From contig DAOVGU010000242.1 of the NCBI GenBank assembly GCA_030672255.1, forward strand, positions 1 to 15,053: DNA of 15,053 bases. Direction: 5' to 3'. The position numbers were made by a program, and so were the translations under genes. This DNA is from a bacterium. Lineage in GTDB: Bacteria > Ratteibacteria > UBA8468. The first letter of the stretch is position 1; each line of letters opens with the position of its first letter. This document shows positions 1-6,285 of this stretch, piece by piece. Below the pieces are notes generated by a model that saw only the letters and a program-made list of their open reading frames with translations, ran no database searches and was not told the DNA's origin.

Positions 1-288
1 GTTTATCCGGAAAGAATGATGCATAATCTTAATCTTACCGGGGGTCTTATCTTTTCCCAGAAGGTTCTTTTGAAACTGATGGAGAAGGGACTGGACCGTC
101 CTACTGCCTATCCCATTGTGCAAAGAATAGCAATGCAGGCGCATAAAGGGAAAAAGAGTTTTCAGGAATTATTATTAAAGGATAAGAGACTCATGAAATA
201 TCTTACCAGAAAGGAAATTTCTGAATGTTTCGACCTTAAATATTACTTAAGAAATATTGATAACATTTTTAAAAGATTGTTTAAATAA
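1..288 (+). CDS. purB: Adenylosuccinate lyase, C-terminal part (5' truncated by window edge)
   Basis: The reading frame is open from base 1 (VYPERMMHN...) to a TAA at 286-288, so the 5' part lies outside the window and about 95 C-terminal residues are visible. The segment YPERMMHNLNLTGGLIFSQ followed by VLLKLMEKGL and an AYPIVQRIAMQA stretch is the characteristic C-terminal region of adenylosuccinate lyase. That cytosolic enzyme releases fumarate from SAICAR and from adenylosuccinate in purine synthesis. The in-frame ATGs at 16 and 19 are internal methionines, not starts. The next gene begins 8 bases after the stop, which suggests one transcript. Recognition is from family memory; the catalytic His and the signature loop lie outside the window. 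Confidence 0.88.
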   Translation, partial: VYPERMMHNLNLTGGLIFSQKVLLKLMEKGLDRPTAYPIVQRIAMQAHKGKKSFQELLLKDKRLMKYLTRKEISECFDLKYYLRNIDNIFKRLFK

Positions 289-296
289 AATTAAAG

Positions 297-1358
297 ATGG
301 CTCTTTCAGAACGGGAGAATTACCTTCGTAACGCCTCAATGAACCGACCGGAGTGGATGCCTTGCCGGATTTCTATCTCTGATGCAACCTGGGATCAGCT
401 TCGGGAGGAACTGGAAGAGGTGCTGGTTCGACATCCTATCCTTTTTCCTGATTTCAAAAAAGGGAAGCGAAATTATGGTAATTGGGACTTTGGTCCCGCA
501 CATCGAGCCAATGAAAAATTTACCGATGCCTGGGGATGCGTTTGGGAAAGCAGTATTGATGGACTGGAAGGTCAGGTTATAAAAAGTCCGTTGGATAGTT
601 GGAATAAATTAAAGGATTATAAAGTTCCTGATCCCCTAAAGCAGGCCGATCGTGCTCCGGCAAATTGGGGAGAAACTGCTGAGCAGATAGAAAAAGCCAG
701 AAGGGAAGGTTCTCTTGTCTCTGGAGGTTTGCCGCATGGTTTCTTTTTTATGCGCCTTTATTATCTGCGCGGATTTGAAAATCTGATGTTTGATATTGCT
801 ACCGAGAATGTTCACTTGCCAGAATTGATAGAGCTAGTATATGAGCATAACAAAAAGATAGTAGAGCAATGGCTAAAGATAGGAGTTGATGTAGTAACTT
901 TTGGTGAGGACTTAGGTACGCAGACCGCCAGCCTTATCAGTCCCAAGGGTTTCCACAAATGGGTAGTGCCGGTCTACAAAAGATTAATGAAGCCCCCTCG
1001 AGAGGCTGGTTGCCAGGTCTATTTGCATAGTGATGGCTATATCATGGAGTTGATGGACGATTTGATTGAATGCGGAGTTACGATTATTAACCCTCAGGAC
1101 CTTTGTAATGGAATTGAGAATCTTGCTAAATATGTCAAAGGGCGTGTATCTATTGATTTAGATATTGATCGACAGAAAATTATACCTTTTGGTACGCGGA
1201 AGGAAATCTACAGTCTCATTGAGGAGGAGGTCAGGAAGTTAGGTTCTCGGCAAGGCGGTTTATCGATGATCGCCGGGATTTATCCTCCAACCCCGCCTGA
1301 GAATATTGATGCCCTCTGTGAGGCTCTTGAAGAATTTCGGACCTATTGGTGGAGGTAA
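297..1358 (+). CDS. Uroporphyrinogen decarboxylase (URO-D) superfamily protein, not HemE
   Basis: A 353-residue protein with the URO-D / cobalamin-methyltransferase-like layout. The N terminus (ERENYLRNASMNRPEWMPC) matches the usual 'RE..L.AL....PDR.P' opening of this superfamily and supports ATG 297 over ATG 339, although no Shine-Dalgarno is visible. Residues around 240-265 (VYLHSDGYIMELMDDLIECG) correspond to the barrel strand carrying 'H.(C/D)G'. His244 is followed by Ser-Asp, so the zinc-binding H-x-C of MtaA/CmuA-type methyltransferases is missing. The HemE signature near the N terminus (RQAGRY) is also absent, so haem synthesis is unlikely. Such COG0407-type proteins are common in anaerobes and mostly of unknown substrate. 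The gene lies 8 bp after purB and 5 bp before the next start. Confidence 0.75.
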   Translation: MALSERENYLRNASMNRPEWMPCRISISDATWDQLREELEEVLVRHPILFPDFKKGKRNYGNWDFGPAHRANEKFTDAWGCVWESSIDGLEGQVIKSPLDSWNKLKDYKVPDPLKQADRAPANWGETAEQIEKARREGSLVSGGLPHGFFFMRLYYLRGFENLMFDIATENVHLPELIELVYEHNKKIVEQWLKIGVDVVTFGEDLGTQTASLISPKGFHKWVVPVYKRLMKPPREAGCQVYLHSDGYIMELMDDLIECGVTIINPQDLCNGIENLAKYVKGRVSIDLDIDRQKIIPFGTRKEIYSLIEEEVRKLGSRQGGLSMIAGIYPPTPPENIDALCEALEEFRTYWWR

Positions 1359-1363
1359 TGCAT

Positions 1364-2557
1364 ATGAAATACCTTATTATCATTGGTGATGGGATGGCCG
1401 ATTATCCTCTTCGCGAATTGGAAAGAAAAACTCCTTTGCAATTTGCCCGGATCCCCTGGCTGGATAAAATTGCCAGGAGAAGTTTTATTGGTCAAGTAAA
1501 AACAATTCCAAAAGGATTGAAACCGGGCAGCGATATCGCCACTCTTTCCATTTTAGGCTATAACCCTATAGAATTCTATTTCGGGAGAGGAGCTTTTGAA
1601 GCAATCAATATGGGAATTGATCTTGGTAAAGAGGATGTTGCTTTGCGTTGCAATCTTATTACCGAGGATAATGGAATTTTAGCTGATTATTCTGCCGGCC
1701 ATATCCGGACCTCGGAAGCAGAAGTTCTCATTGATTTTCTAAATAGCAAATTGGCAGATGAGAAGATTAAATTCTATCCCGGGGTAGGTTATCGCCATAT
1801 TCTTATTCTCAAAGATTTTAACCTGAATCTTAAGCAAATCTCAACAACACCTCCCCATGATATTCTTGGAAAAAAAATTAAGGAGTATCTTCCATTCGGT
1901 GAGAATAGCCAAATCTTGCGAGAATTGGTAATTGACTCTAAACTTCTTCTGCGTGACCATAGGATCAATCGGGTAAGGATTGATCTGGGAGAAAATCCGG
2001 CCAATATGATCTGGCTCTGGGGAGAAGGGAGAAAGAAAAATCTGCCAAGTTTCAAGGAGAGATTTGGTCTTTCTGGTGCTGTTATCTCAGCCGTAGACAT
2101 TGTCAAAGGGATTGGTAAAGCGATTGGTCTTACCTCTATTGAAGTAGAAGGAGCTACCGGATATTTAGATACTAATTATAGTGGCAAGGTTTCTGCAACA
2201 ATAAACTCTTTAAAGCAAAAGGATTTTGCTCTTCTTCATATTGAGGCTCCGGATGAAGCAAGCCATTCCGGCCAGACAAAACTGAAAATAAAAGCAATTG
2301 AGGAGTTTGATAAAAATGTAATTGGAAGGATTTTCCCCTTTCTTTCCGATTTGGGCGCTTATCGTCTTCTTATTCTTTCCGACCACATCACCTCCTTGAA
2401 ATCCCGCACACATTCGGCTGACCCGGTTCCCTTTCTCCTTTTTGGCAAGGGAATAAAACCTAATAAGGCTGACTCATTTGATGAGATTGCAGCTAAAGGG
2501 AGATTCTATCTTAAAAAAGGTTATAAATTAATTAACCTCCTTTTTGAACGCAGATAA
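1364..2557 (+). CDS. apgM: Cofactor-independent phosphoglycerate mutase, ApgM type (or proposed homoserine kinase of the same family)
   Basis: ATG 1364 is chosen because GGAGG at 1351-1355 sits 8 nt upstream; ATG 1358 would be only 2 nt away. The 397-residue product has the alkaline-phosphatase-superfamily metal and nucleophile motifs of the archaeal-type 2,3-BPG-independent phosphoglycerate mutases: GDGMAD at 8-13, GSDIATLSILGYNP from 55 (Ser56 the expected phospho-acceptor), HIEAPDEASH at 292-301, SDH ending at His341, and RTHSADPVPF from Arg348. It would interconvert 2- and 3-phosphoglycerate in the cytosol. A subgroup of about this length has been proposed to be a homoserine kinase and is usually found beside threonine genes. 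No threonine gene is visible here, so the substrate remains open. The last codons and stop lie in a short repeat also found after the secretin gene (2541-2559). Confidence 0.85.
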   Translation: MKYLIIIGDGMADYPLRELERKTPLQFARIPWLDKIARRSFIGQVKTIPKGLKPGSDIATLSILGYNPIEFYFGRGAFEAINMGIDLGKEDVALRCNLITEDNGILADYSAGHIRTSEAEVLIDFLNSKLADEKIKFYPGVGYRHILILKDFNLNLKQISTTPPHDILGKKIKEYLPFGENSQILRELVIDSKLLLRDHRINRVRIDLGENPANMIWLWGEGRKKNLPSFKERFGLSGAVISAVDIVKGIGKAIGLTSIEVEGATGYLDTNYSGKVSATINSLKQKDFALLHIEAPDEASHSGQTKLKIKAIEEFDKNVIGRIFPFLSDLGAYRLLILSDHITSLKSRTHSADPVPFLLFGKGIKPNKADSFDEIAAKGRFYLKKGYKLINLLFERR

Positions 2558-2559
2558 CA
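2541..2559 (+). repeat. 19-bp direct repeat, copy 1 (TTTTTGAACGCAGATAACA)
   Basis: TTTTTGAACGCAGATAACA is matched at 18 of 19 bases by 6117-6135. This copy spans the last codons and stop codon (TAA 2555-2557) of the phosphoglycerate mutase gene; the other lies just after the secretin stop. Both copies immediately precede a cluster of palindromic repeats, so this may be the edge of a larger repeat unit. Confidence 0.6.
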
Positions 2560-2610
2560 CCCCTCCCTTTTCTTCCCCTCCCTCAAGGGGAGGGGATAGA
2601 GGGGAGGGTG
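2560..2610. repeat. C-rich/G-rich inverted repeat, type A copy 1
   Basis: The gap between apgM and folK is almost wholly a dyad: a C-rich strand with an outer arm CCCTCCC and an inner arm TCCCCTCC, a CTCAAGG centre, then G-rich inner and outer arms (GGAGGGGA, GGGGAGGGTG). A related palindrome with the same CTCAAGG centre is at 9939-9999. There is no T-run after it, so a standard intrinsic terminator is not indicated. The G-rich right arm supplies GGAGG at 2603-2607, but that is 17 nt from the folK ATG. Confidence 0.75.
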
Positions 2611-2624
2611 ATGGTCTGTAAGTT

Positions 2625-3080
2625 ATGGCTATTGTCTATCTAGGGATTGGAACAAACCTTGGAAGCAGAGAGAAGAATATTGAGGCCACTTTAAGATTAT
2701 TAAAAAGGAAAAATATCAGGATTAATCAGGTCTCTTCCTTCTTTAAAACAAGGCCAGAAGAAGGAGTGAAAGGTTCTTACTTCCTTAATGGTGTGGCAGA
2801 AATAGAGACAAAATTAGAACCAAAAAGGCTTCTGAGATTTCTTAAAGCTATAGAAGAAAATTTGGGAAGAGAAAGAAATCATAAAAGAGAAGAGCCGCGA
2901 ACGATTGATTTAGATATTATTTTTTATGGTTCTTTAATTTTAGATGAACCCAACCTTATCATTCCCCATCCTAAGTTTAGAGAAAGAGAATTTGTCTTAA
3001 AGCCGCTGAATGAAATTGCGTCATTTTTCAAAGACCCTGTAACTGGAAAAAAGATAGAAACCCTTCTCAAAGAAATATAG
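2625..3080 (+). CDS. folK: 2-amino-4-hydroxy-6-hydroxymethyldihydropteridine pyrophosphokinase
   Basis: A 151-residue protein of normal HPPK length. It transfers pyrophosphate from ATP to 6-hydroxymethyl-7,8-dihydropterin in folate synthesis in the cytosol. Visible motifs are GIGTNLG at 7-13, the pterin-pocket region SSFFKTRPEEG (38-47) with SYFLNGVAEIET, and the signature R..H.REEPRTIDLDI ending at 98, in which Asp95 and Asp97 are the expected magnesium ligands. IPHPKFREREFVLKPL follows as in the family. No folP, folB or folE is adjacent; the vitamin gene panC follows. Only a distant Shine-Dalgarno-like GGAGG (17 nt away, inside a repeat) precedes ATG 2625. The last base of its stop codon starts a hairpin. 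Confidence 0.93.
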   Translation: MAIVYLGIGTNLGSREKNIEATLRLLKRKNIRINQVSSFFKTRPEEGVKGSYFLNGVAEIETKLEPKRLLRFLKAIEENLGRERNHKREEPRTIDLDIIFYGSLILDEPNLIIPHPKFREREFVLKPLNEIASFFKDPVTGKKIETLLKEI

Positions 3081-3104
3081 CGAACCTGAAAGGTTCGCAC
3101 TACA
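3080..3104. repeat. Short hairpin followed by ACTACA (type E)
   Basis: GCGAACCT-GAA-AGGTTCGC (3080-3098) is a perfect 8-bp stem with a 3-nt loop, followed by ACTACA. The stem begins on the last base of the folK stop codon. It belongs to the same group as the hairpins at 12043-12066, 12546-12569 and 13438-13494, which have other stem sequences but the same (C)ACTAC flank. Confidence 0.75.
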
Positions 3105-3106
3105 GT

Positions 3107-3165
3107 TGTCATTCCCGCAATTAGTTAGCGGGAATCCATAGATTCCTGTTTCCACAGGAATGACA
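3107..3165. repeat. TGTCATTCC...GGAATGACA inverted-repeat element (type B), two internal hairpins
   Basis: The ends TGTCATTCC (3107-3115) and GGAATGACA (3157-3165) are perfect 9-bp inverted repeats. Inside are two hairpins: one with CCCGC/GCGGG arms and one with ATTCCTGT/ACAGGAAT arms. The same plan recurs at 4126-4186 with different but still paired arms (CCTGC/GCAGG and CCCGTG/CACGGG). Confidence 0.8.
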
Positions 3166-3179
3166 AGATTAAATGCACT

Positions 3180-3197
3180 GCGAGGCTTCAGCCTCGC
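3180..3197. repeat. Short hairpin at the 5' side of panC
   Basis: GCGAGGCT-TC-AGCCTCGC is a perfect 8-bp stem with a 2-nt loop ending 11 nt before the chosen panC start. It is open in the panC frame, so a gene caller could extend panC through it to ATG 3173; those 12 extra residues would be repeat-encoded. Confidence 0.75.
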
Positions 3198-3208
3198 TAA
3201 TTAATAGA

Positions 3209-4048
3209 ATGAAGGTTATTAAAACCATTGAGCAGATGCAATTTTTTTCTCAGCATGGAAAAAAATTGGGGAAAACAATCGGTCTTGTTCCCACAATGGG
3301 ATATCTCCATTCCGGCCACATCTCTCTGATTAAAAGGGCAAGGAAGGACACTGGTATAGTTGTCGTCAGTATCTATGTTAATCCGACACAATTTGGGCCA
3401 GGAGAGGATTACAAGAGATACCCCCGGGATTTAGAAAGGGACAGGGAATTGGCGAAAGCAGCCGGAACCGATGTCCTTTTTGTTCCTTCGAATAAGGAGA
3501 TCTATCCCGATGGCTATAGTACCTATATCATGGTAGAAGAGCTATCCGAGAAATTATGCGGGATTTCCCGACCGATTCATTTTAGAGGGGTTACAACGAT
3601 TGTTGCGAAATTATTCAATATTGTTAAACCAACAAGAACCTATTTTGGCTGGAAGGATGCTCAACAATTAATTATTATTAAAAAAATGGTTTCTGATCTT
3701 AACATAGATGTTAAGGTTATTGGTTTGCCCACTGTTCGAGAGAAAGACGGTTTGGCGGTAAGTTCCAGAAATAAATATTTAACCAAAAAAGAAAGAGAGA
3801 TTGCTCCTGTTCTTTATCAGGCCCTTGTTCAAGTAAAAAGAATGGTAAATTCGGGAGAAAGCAATAGCGCGAAGGTTTTGAAGGAAGTAAAAAATTTAAT
3901 TAAAGCAAAAAAAATAAAAATTGATTATCTTAAAGCGGTAAATCTAATGAGCCTAAAGGATGTTAAAAAACTAAAGAAGAAGACCCTAATTGCGGTAGCC
4001 GCCTGGATTGGCAAAACACGGCTGATTGATAATATGTTGATTAAGTAG
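3209..4048 (+). CDS. panC: Pantothenate synthetase (pantoate--beta-alanine ligase)
   Basis: The 279-residue product joins pantoate and beta-alanine with ATP, through a pantoyl-adenylate, in the cytosol on the way to coenzyme A. It has the nucleotidyltransferase motif VPTMGYLHSGH (28-37, His34 and His37), YVNPTQFGPGEDY.RYPRD (57-74), HFRGVTTIVAKLFN (124-137), FGWKDAQQL (146-154; Lys149, Asp150) and REKDGLAVSSRNKYL (177-191). The usual RPGHFRGV reads RPIHFRGV here. ATG 3209 (MKVIKTIEQM) matches family N termini; the upstream ATG 3173 would add residues encoded by a hairpin repeat. No Shine-Dalgarno is visible. Other pantothenate genes are absent from the window. Confidence 0.92.
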   Translation: MKVIKTIEQMQFFSQHGKKLGKTIGLVPTMGYLHSGHISLIKRARKDTGIVVVSIYVNPTQFGPGEDYKRYPRDLERDRELAKAAGTDVLFVPSNKEIYPDGYSTYIMVEELSEKLCGISRPIHFRGVTTIVAKLFNIVKPTRTYFGWKDAQQLIIIKKMVSDLNIDVKVIGLPTVREKDGLAVSSRNKYLTKKEREIAPVLYQALVQVKRMVNSGESNSAKVLKEVKNLIKAKKIKIDYLKAVNLMSLKDVKKLKKKTLIAVAAWIGKTRLIDNMLIK

Positions 4049-4058
4049 GATATAAATT

Positions 4059-4087
4059 TTGACAATTTGACCTGGAGAAGATAAAAT
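4059..4087 (+). promoter_or_regulatory. Sigma-70-like promoter in front of the Tad pilus locus
   Basis: TTGACA at 4059-4064, a 17-nt spacer, and TAAAAT at 4082-4087 (5 of 6 to TATAAT). It begins 11 nt after the panC stop. The expected transcript would start near 4094 and include the whole inverted-repeat element 4106-4218 in its 5' leader before the strong ribosome-binding site of the first gene. Confidence 0.7.
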
Positions 4088-4105
4088 ATTTTGTTTAGGA
4101 GAGGG

Positions 4106-4218
4106 TAAATATTCAGTGAACGCCATGTCATTCCTGCGGAAGCAGGAATCTAATAAAGGTGGATTCCCGTGGACACGGGAATGACAGCGAGGCTAGGATG
4201 TAGTTCACTGAATATTTA
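4106..4218. repeat. 113-bp element with perfect 16-bp terminal inverted repeats (type C) enclosing a type B element
   Basis: TAAATATTCAGTGAAC (4106-4121) is exactly reverse-complementary to GTTCACTGAATATTTA (4203-4218). Nested inside is a type B unit (4126-4186) with ends TGTCATTCC/GGAATGACA and two internal hairpins (CCTGC/GCAGG; CCCGTG/CACGGG). No coding potential is seen, and no clear target-site duplication could be fixed by eye. Degenerate versions of the outer arms flank a different inner element at 8845-9024. It could be a non-autonomous MITE-like element or an RNA-folding unit. Confidence 0.85.
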
Positions 4219-4223
4219 TAGAA

Positions 4224-4232
4224 GAGGAGGTG
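4224..4232 (+). promoter_or_regulatory. Strong ribosome-binding site
   Basis: GAGGAGGTG ends about 7 nt before ATG 4240, among the best Shine-Dalgarno matches in the window. It lies directly after the right arm of the type C inverted repeat (ends 4218), so folding of the element leaves the site single-stranded. Confidence 0.7.
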
Positions 4233-4239
4233 AAAGATT

Positions 4240-4449
4240 ATGGCTAAAAGGATGGAAAAAGATACATTGATAGTCTTGTGTCTATTGATACTTTTAGGGA
4301 TAGCATGGTCTATCGGCGTGCACCGCAATGCCAAGCACTTAAGTGATATTGTAAAGATAACCGATACACGCACCGAGCACTTAAGAGACCGCATCCAGGT
4401 GTTGGAAAGGAGAATTAACAGCCTGGAAAAGAAGATGTTGAAGCAATAA
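4240..4449 (+). CDS. Small single-pass membrane protein with C-terminal coiled coil
   Basis: A 69-residue protein not matched to a named family. It has a short charged N terminus, one hydrophobic segment at about residues 9-25 (TLIVLCLLILLGIAWSI), then a charged helical tail from about 35 to 69 (LSDIV..TDTRTEHLRDRIQVLERRI) with leucine/isoleucine heptad spacing typical of a coiled coil. The strong Shine-Dalgarno and the place as first gene after the promoter, 36 bp ahead of the flp pilin, suggest a pilus accessory role, perhaps oligomerising in the inner membrane. This is inference from position. The topology resembles FtsL/DivIC-like small proteins, but no specific similarity is claimed. Confidence 0.75.
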   Translation: MAKRMEKDTLIVLCLLILLGIAWSIGVHRNAKHLSDIVKITDTRTEHLRDRIQVLERRINSLEKKMLKQ

Positions 4450-4485
4450 GATGATTTTGTGAATGTCAGTGAAAGGGGGTAGAAA

Positions 4486-4662
4486 ATGATAAGATATAAA
4501 ATTTTAGGTAACCGTAAGGGTCAAGGTATTGCTGAATATATCCTTATTTTAGCCTTGATCGCGATGATTGCTTTTGCTGTGGTTAGAACACTTGGTAAAA
4601 ATGTGAAGACTCTTTTCAAAAATGCAGGGGATAAGGTTTCAGATGCCGGGACAGGTTGGTGA
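4486..4662 (+). CDS. flp: Flp-family type IVc prepilin (major pilin candidate)
   Basis: A 58-residue ORF. The N terminus is a short basic leader ending KGQGIAEY. Cleavage by a prepilin peptidase is expected after Gly12, giving a mature protein starting QGIAEY with the conserved Glu5-Tyr6 pair of Flp pilins, then a hydrophobic helix of about 18 residues (ILILALIAMIAFAVV) and a short polar tail ending DAGTGW. The mature length of 46 residues is normal for Flp. A Shine-Dalgarno AAAGGGGGT lies about 5 nt upstream of ATG 4486. It follows the small membrane protein and precedes the secretin, as expected for a tad locus. A strong hairpin 45 nt after its stop may protect or end this short mRNA. The matching peptidase (TadV/CpaA) is not in the window. 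Confidence 0.92.
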   Translation: MIRYKILGNRKGQGIAEYILILALIAMIAFAVVRTLGKNVKTLFKNAGDKVSDAGTGW

Positions 4663-4694
4663 AAGTAAAAAAGTCCAAAAAATTAATGTTTAGT

Positions 4695-4816
4695 TGTCAT
4701 TGCGAACCCCGTTAAACTTCAGTTCTGTTTAACGGGGTGTGGCAATCTTGAGATTACGGAGCCTGTTCTGAGCCTGTCGTTGAGATTGCTTCGGGACTTT
4801 ATCCCTCGCAATGACA
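4695..4816. repeat. TGTCATTGCGA...TCGCAATGACA inverted-repeat element (type D copy 1) with an 11-bp hairpin
   Basis: Perfect 11-bp ends at 4695-4705 and 4806-4816. Just inside the left end is a perfect 11-bp stem CCCCGTTAAAC/GTTTAACGGGG (4707-4717 with 4727-4737, 9-nt loop). The rest contains GCAATCTTGAG and GAGATTGCTTC stretches shared with the copies at 6172, 8875 and 14046. It fills most of the 204-bp gap between flp and the secretin gene. There is no T-run after the hairpin, so it is not a textbook terminator. Confidence 0.85.
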
Positions 4817-4854
4817 GGGGGATATAAGTTACAAAGAATGGAGGAGGTTAAACC

Positions 4855-4859
4855 GGGAG
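4855..4859 (+). promoter_or_regulatory. Ribosome-binding site fixing the secretin start
   Basis: GGGAG at 4855-4859 is 7 nt before ATG 4867. A second purine-rich stretch, GGAGGAGG, lies at about 4840-4847, 19 nt upstream, too far for this start. No ORF begins at a useful distance from that second site. Confidence 0.5.
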
Positions 4860-4866
4860 AAATCTG

Positions 4867-6111
4867 ATGAGAACAAATTCGGTGAGGAAGGACTGTTTTT
4901 ATTTATTTATTTTATCATTTTTTCTATTTTTATTTTCGGTTAATGTTCAGGCTAAAAGTTCAAAAATTTCTTTACCTACACTGAAATCAGAAGAGGTTGT
5001 CAGGATTGCTCCTGGTCAGCAGAAGACCTTTAGTCTCAGGACAACCGCCGACCGCATCAACATTGGCACGAAAGGTATAATAGAACTATTTATGAAGGAT
5101 AAATTAAGTGTGGAGATCGTTGGAAAAAAAGCTGGCTTTACTACAATATTGGTTCAATATTCTGACGGTAAAATTGAAAAGTATGGGATTCGCGTTTTTT
5201 CAATGCTCCCCCTGGATGTTGTAGCAGAACAATTAAAGGAAGTTTTTGCTTCTGTTAAAGGTTTAAGGATAAAGAGAACGGGGGATAAGATTATTGTTGA
5301 AGGTGAAATATTTGATAAACATTATCAGGATTATTATAGAAAAACAATCGGGATGTATAAGGATATTGTTATCGACAAAGTGTACATGCCAGAGAAACAG
5401 ATTGTGCAGATAGATGTCCGGATTATTGAGGTAAACCAGGAGAATACCTCAGATTTGGGTATCCAGTGGTTTGGAGAGGACGGATGGGAACCTGGAGTAG
5501 AGGCTTCATATGATTATGAAAAGGCGAAGGTTCTTAAGGTAAGTTTATCCGATGTAAGCATAAAAATAAATGCCCTTGTTGAGAAGGGAAAGGCTCGTAT
5601 CCTGGCGACTCCAAAACTATTAGTGGAAAGCGGAAAAAAAGCGGATTTTCTGGTTGGGGGAGAGATACCTATTGCCCAGAGCACAGGATTATCCGCAAGC
5701 GTTGACTGGAAGAAGTATGGGACACAACTGGAGATTGCACCGGAAGTTATAGGCTACGACAGAATATTTATTAAACTCAAAACGACAATGAGTGAACTCG
5801 ATTATTCCCATCAGGTTTCTGGATATCCCTCTATCTCATCTAAAGAAGCCAGCACTACCCTTACCGTAAAGGAAAATACAACATTCGCTATTGCTGGATT
5901 CGTGTCTCAGAATGAAACTGAGGAAATTTCAAAAGTCCCTCTTTTAGGCGATATACCTCTTTTAGGATATCTATTTAGAAAGAAGAATAAAGTTATCAAG
6001 AACGTAGAAACTATTATTCTGCTCACACCTTCTATCATCAGGGAAAAATCTCATATCAAGCCTAGCAAAGGAATGAAAAAATTCATAGATGAGGTTGATA
6101 GAAAAGACTAA
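4867..6111 (+). CDS. cpaC: Tad pilus outer-membrane secretin (CpaC/RcpA family)
   Basis: A 414-residue secretin forming the outer-membrane channel through which the Flp pilus leaves the cell. A signal peptide covers residues 1-29 (basic start, FLFLFSVNVQA, cleavage expected after Ala29). Residues about 40-115 (VVRIAPGQQKTFSL...KAGFTTILVQYSDG) are the pilus-formation N-terminal domain. Residues about 117-170 look like a BON-type domain (LKEVFASVKGLRIKRTGDKI). The secretin core covers about 230-395 (INALVEKGKARILATPKLLV; GGEIPIAQ) and ends with the hallmark VPLLGDIPLLGYLF at 357-370, then TIILLTPSII. It is somewhat shorter than many CpaC proteins. No CpaD/RcpB partner or lipoprotein pilotin is seen nearby. 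The gene lies between two type D repeat clusters. Confidence 0.93.
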   Translation: MRTNSVRKDCFYLFILSFFLFLFSVNVQAKSSKISLPTLKSEEVVRIAPGQQKTFSLRTTADRINIGTKGIIELFMKDKLSVEIVGKKAGFTTILVQYSDGKIEKYGIRVFSMLPLDVVAEQLKEVFASVKGLRIKRTGDKIIVEGEIFDKHYQDYYRKTIGMYKDIVIDKVYMPEKQIVQIDVRIIEVNQENTSDLGIQWFGEDGWEPGVEASYDYEKAKVLKVSLSDVSIKINALVEKGKARILATPKLLVESGKKADFLVGGEIPIAQSTGLSASVDWKKYGTQLEIAPEVIGYDRIFIKLKTTMSELDYSHQVSGYPSISSKEASTTLTVKENTTFAIAGFVSQNETEEISKVPLLGDIPLLGYLFRKKNKVIKNVETIILLTPSIIREKSHIKPSKGMKKFIDEVDRKD

Positions 6112-6116
6112 AGTTC

Positions 6117-6135
6117 TTTTTGGACGCAGATAACA
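6117..6135 (+). repeat. 19-bp direct repeat, copy 2 (TTTTTGGACGCAGATAACA)
   Basis: It differs from 2541-2559 at one base (G for A at position 7 of the repeat). It starts 5 nt after the secretin stop and leads into the type D elements at 6172-6372, just as the first copy leads into a type A palindrome. Confidence 0.6.
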
Positions 6136-6171
6136 TCAGGATAAAACTATGATTAAAACAAAAATGACATA

Positions 6172-6274
6172 GTCATTGCGAGTGAAACGAAGCAATCTCG
6201 AGATTGCCACAGCCTTCGGCTTCGCAACGCTTCGCGGATTGCCACGAGCCGATGGTATCGGCTCTCGCAATGAC
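6172..6274. repeat. GTCATTGCGAG...CTCGCAATGAC inverted-repeat element (type D copy 2)
   Basis: Perfect 11-bp ends at 6172-6182 and 6264-6274. It contains further palindromes: AATCTCGAGATT, and GAGCCGAT-GGT-ATCGGCTC near the right end. No ORF is credible here. Together with the adjoining copy at 6286 it fills the 278-bp gap before the cpaF-like gene. Confidence 0.85.
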
Positions 6275-6285
6275 AAAAAGAGAAA

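Noticed and set aside
382..582. Plus-strand ORF of 66 codons overlapping the URO-D gene in another frame.
   Set aside because: It is fully contained in a gene with clear family motifs and has no supporting signal.
1346..1363. TTG 1346 or ATG 1358 as start of the phosphoglycerate mutase.
   Set aside because: The GGAGG at 1351-1355 is correctly spaced only for ATG 1364, and the family begins at MKYLIIIGDG.
2560..2610. C-rich/G-rich palindrome as an intrinsic terminator after apgM.
   Set aside because: No T-run follows the stem, and the same palindrome recurs at 9939-9999 in the middle of the pilus gene run.
3173..3208. Upstream ATG that would lengthen panC by 12 residues.
   Set aside because: The extension is encoded by a hairpin repeat, and the family N terminus fits ATG 3209.
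4128..4394. Minus-strand ORF of 88 codons (and others such as 1789-2106, 6136-6318, 13195-13446).
   Set aside because: They lie opposite clear genes or inside palindromic repeats, show no recognisable protein features and no ribosome-binding sites.
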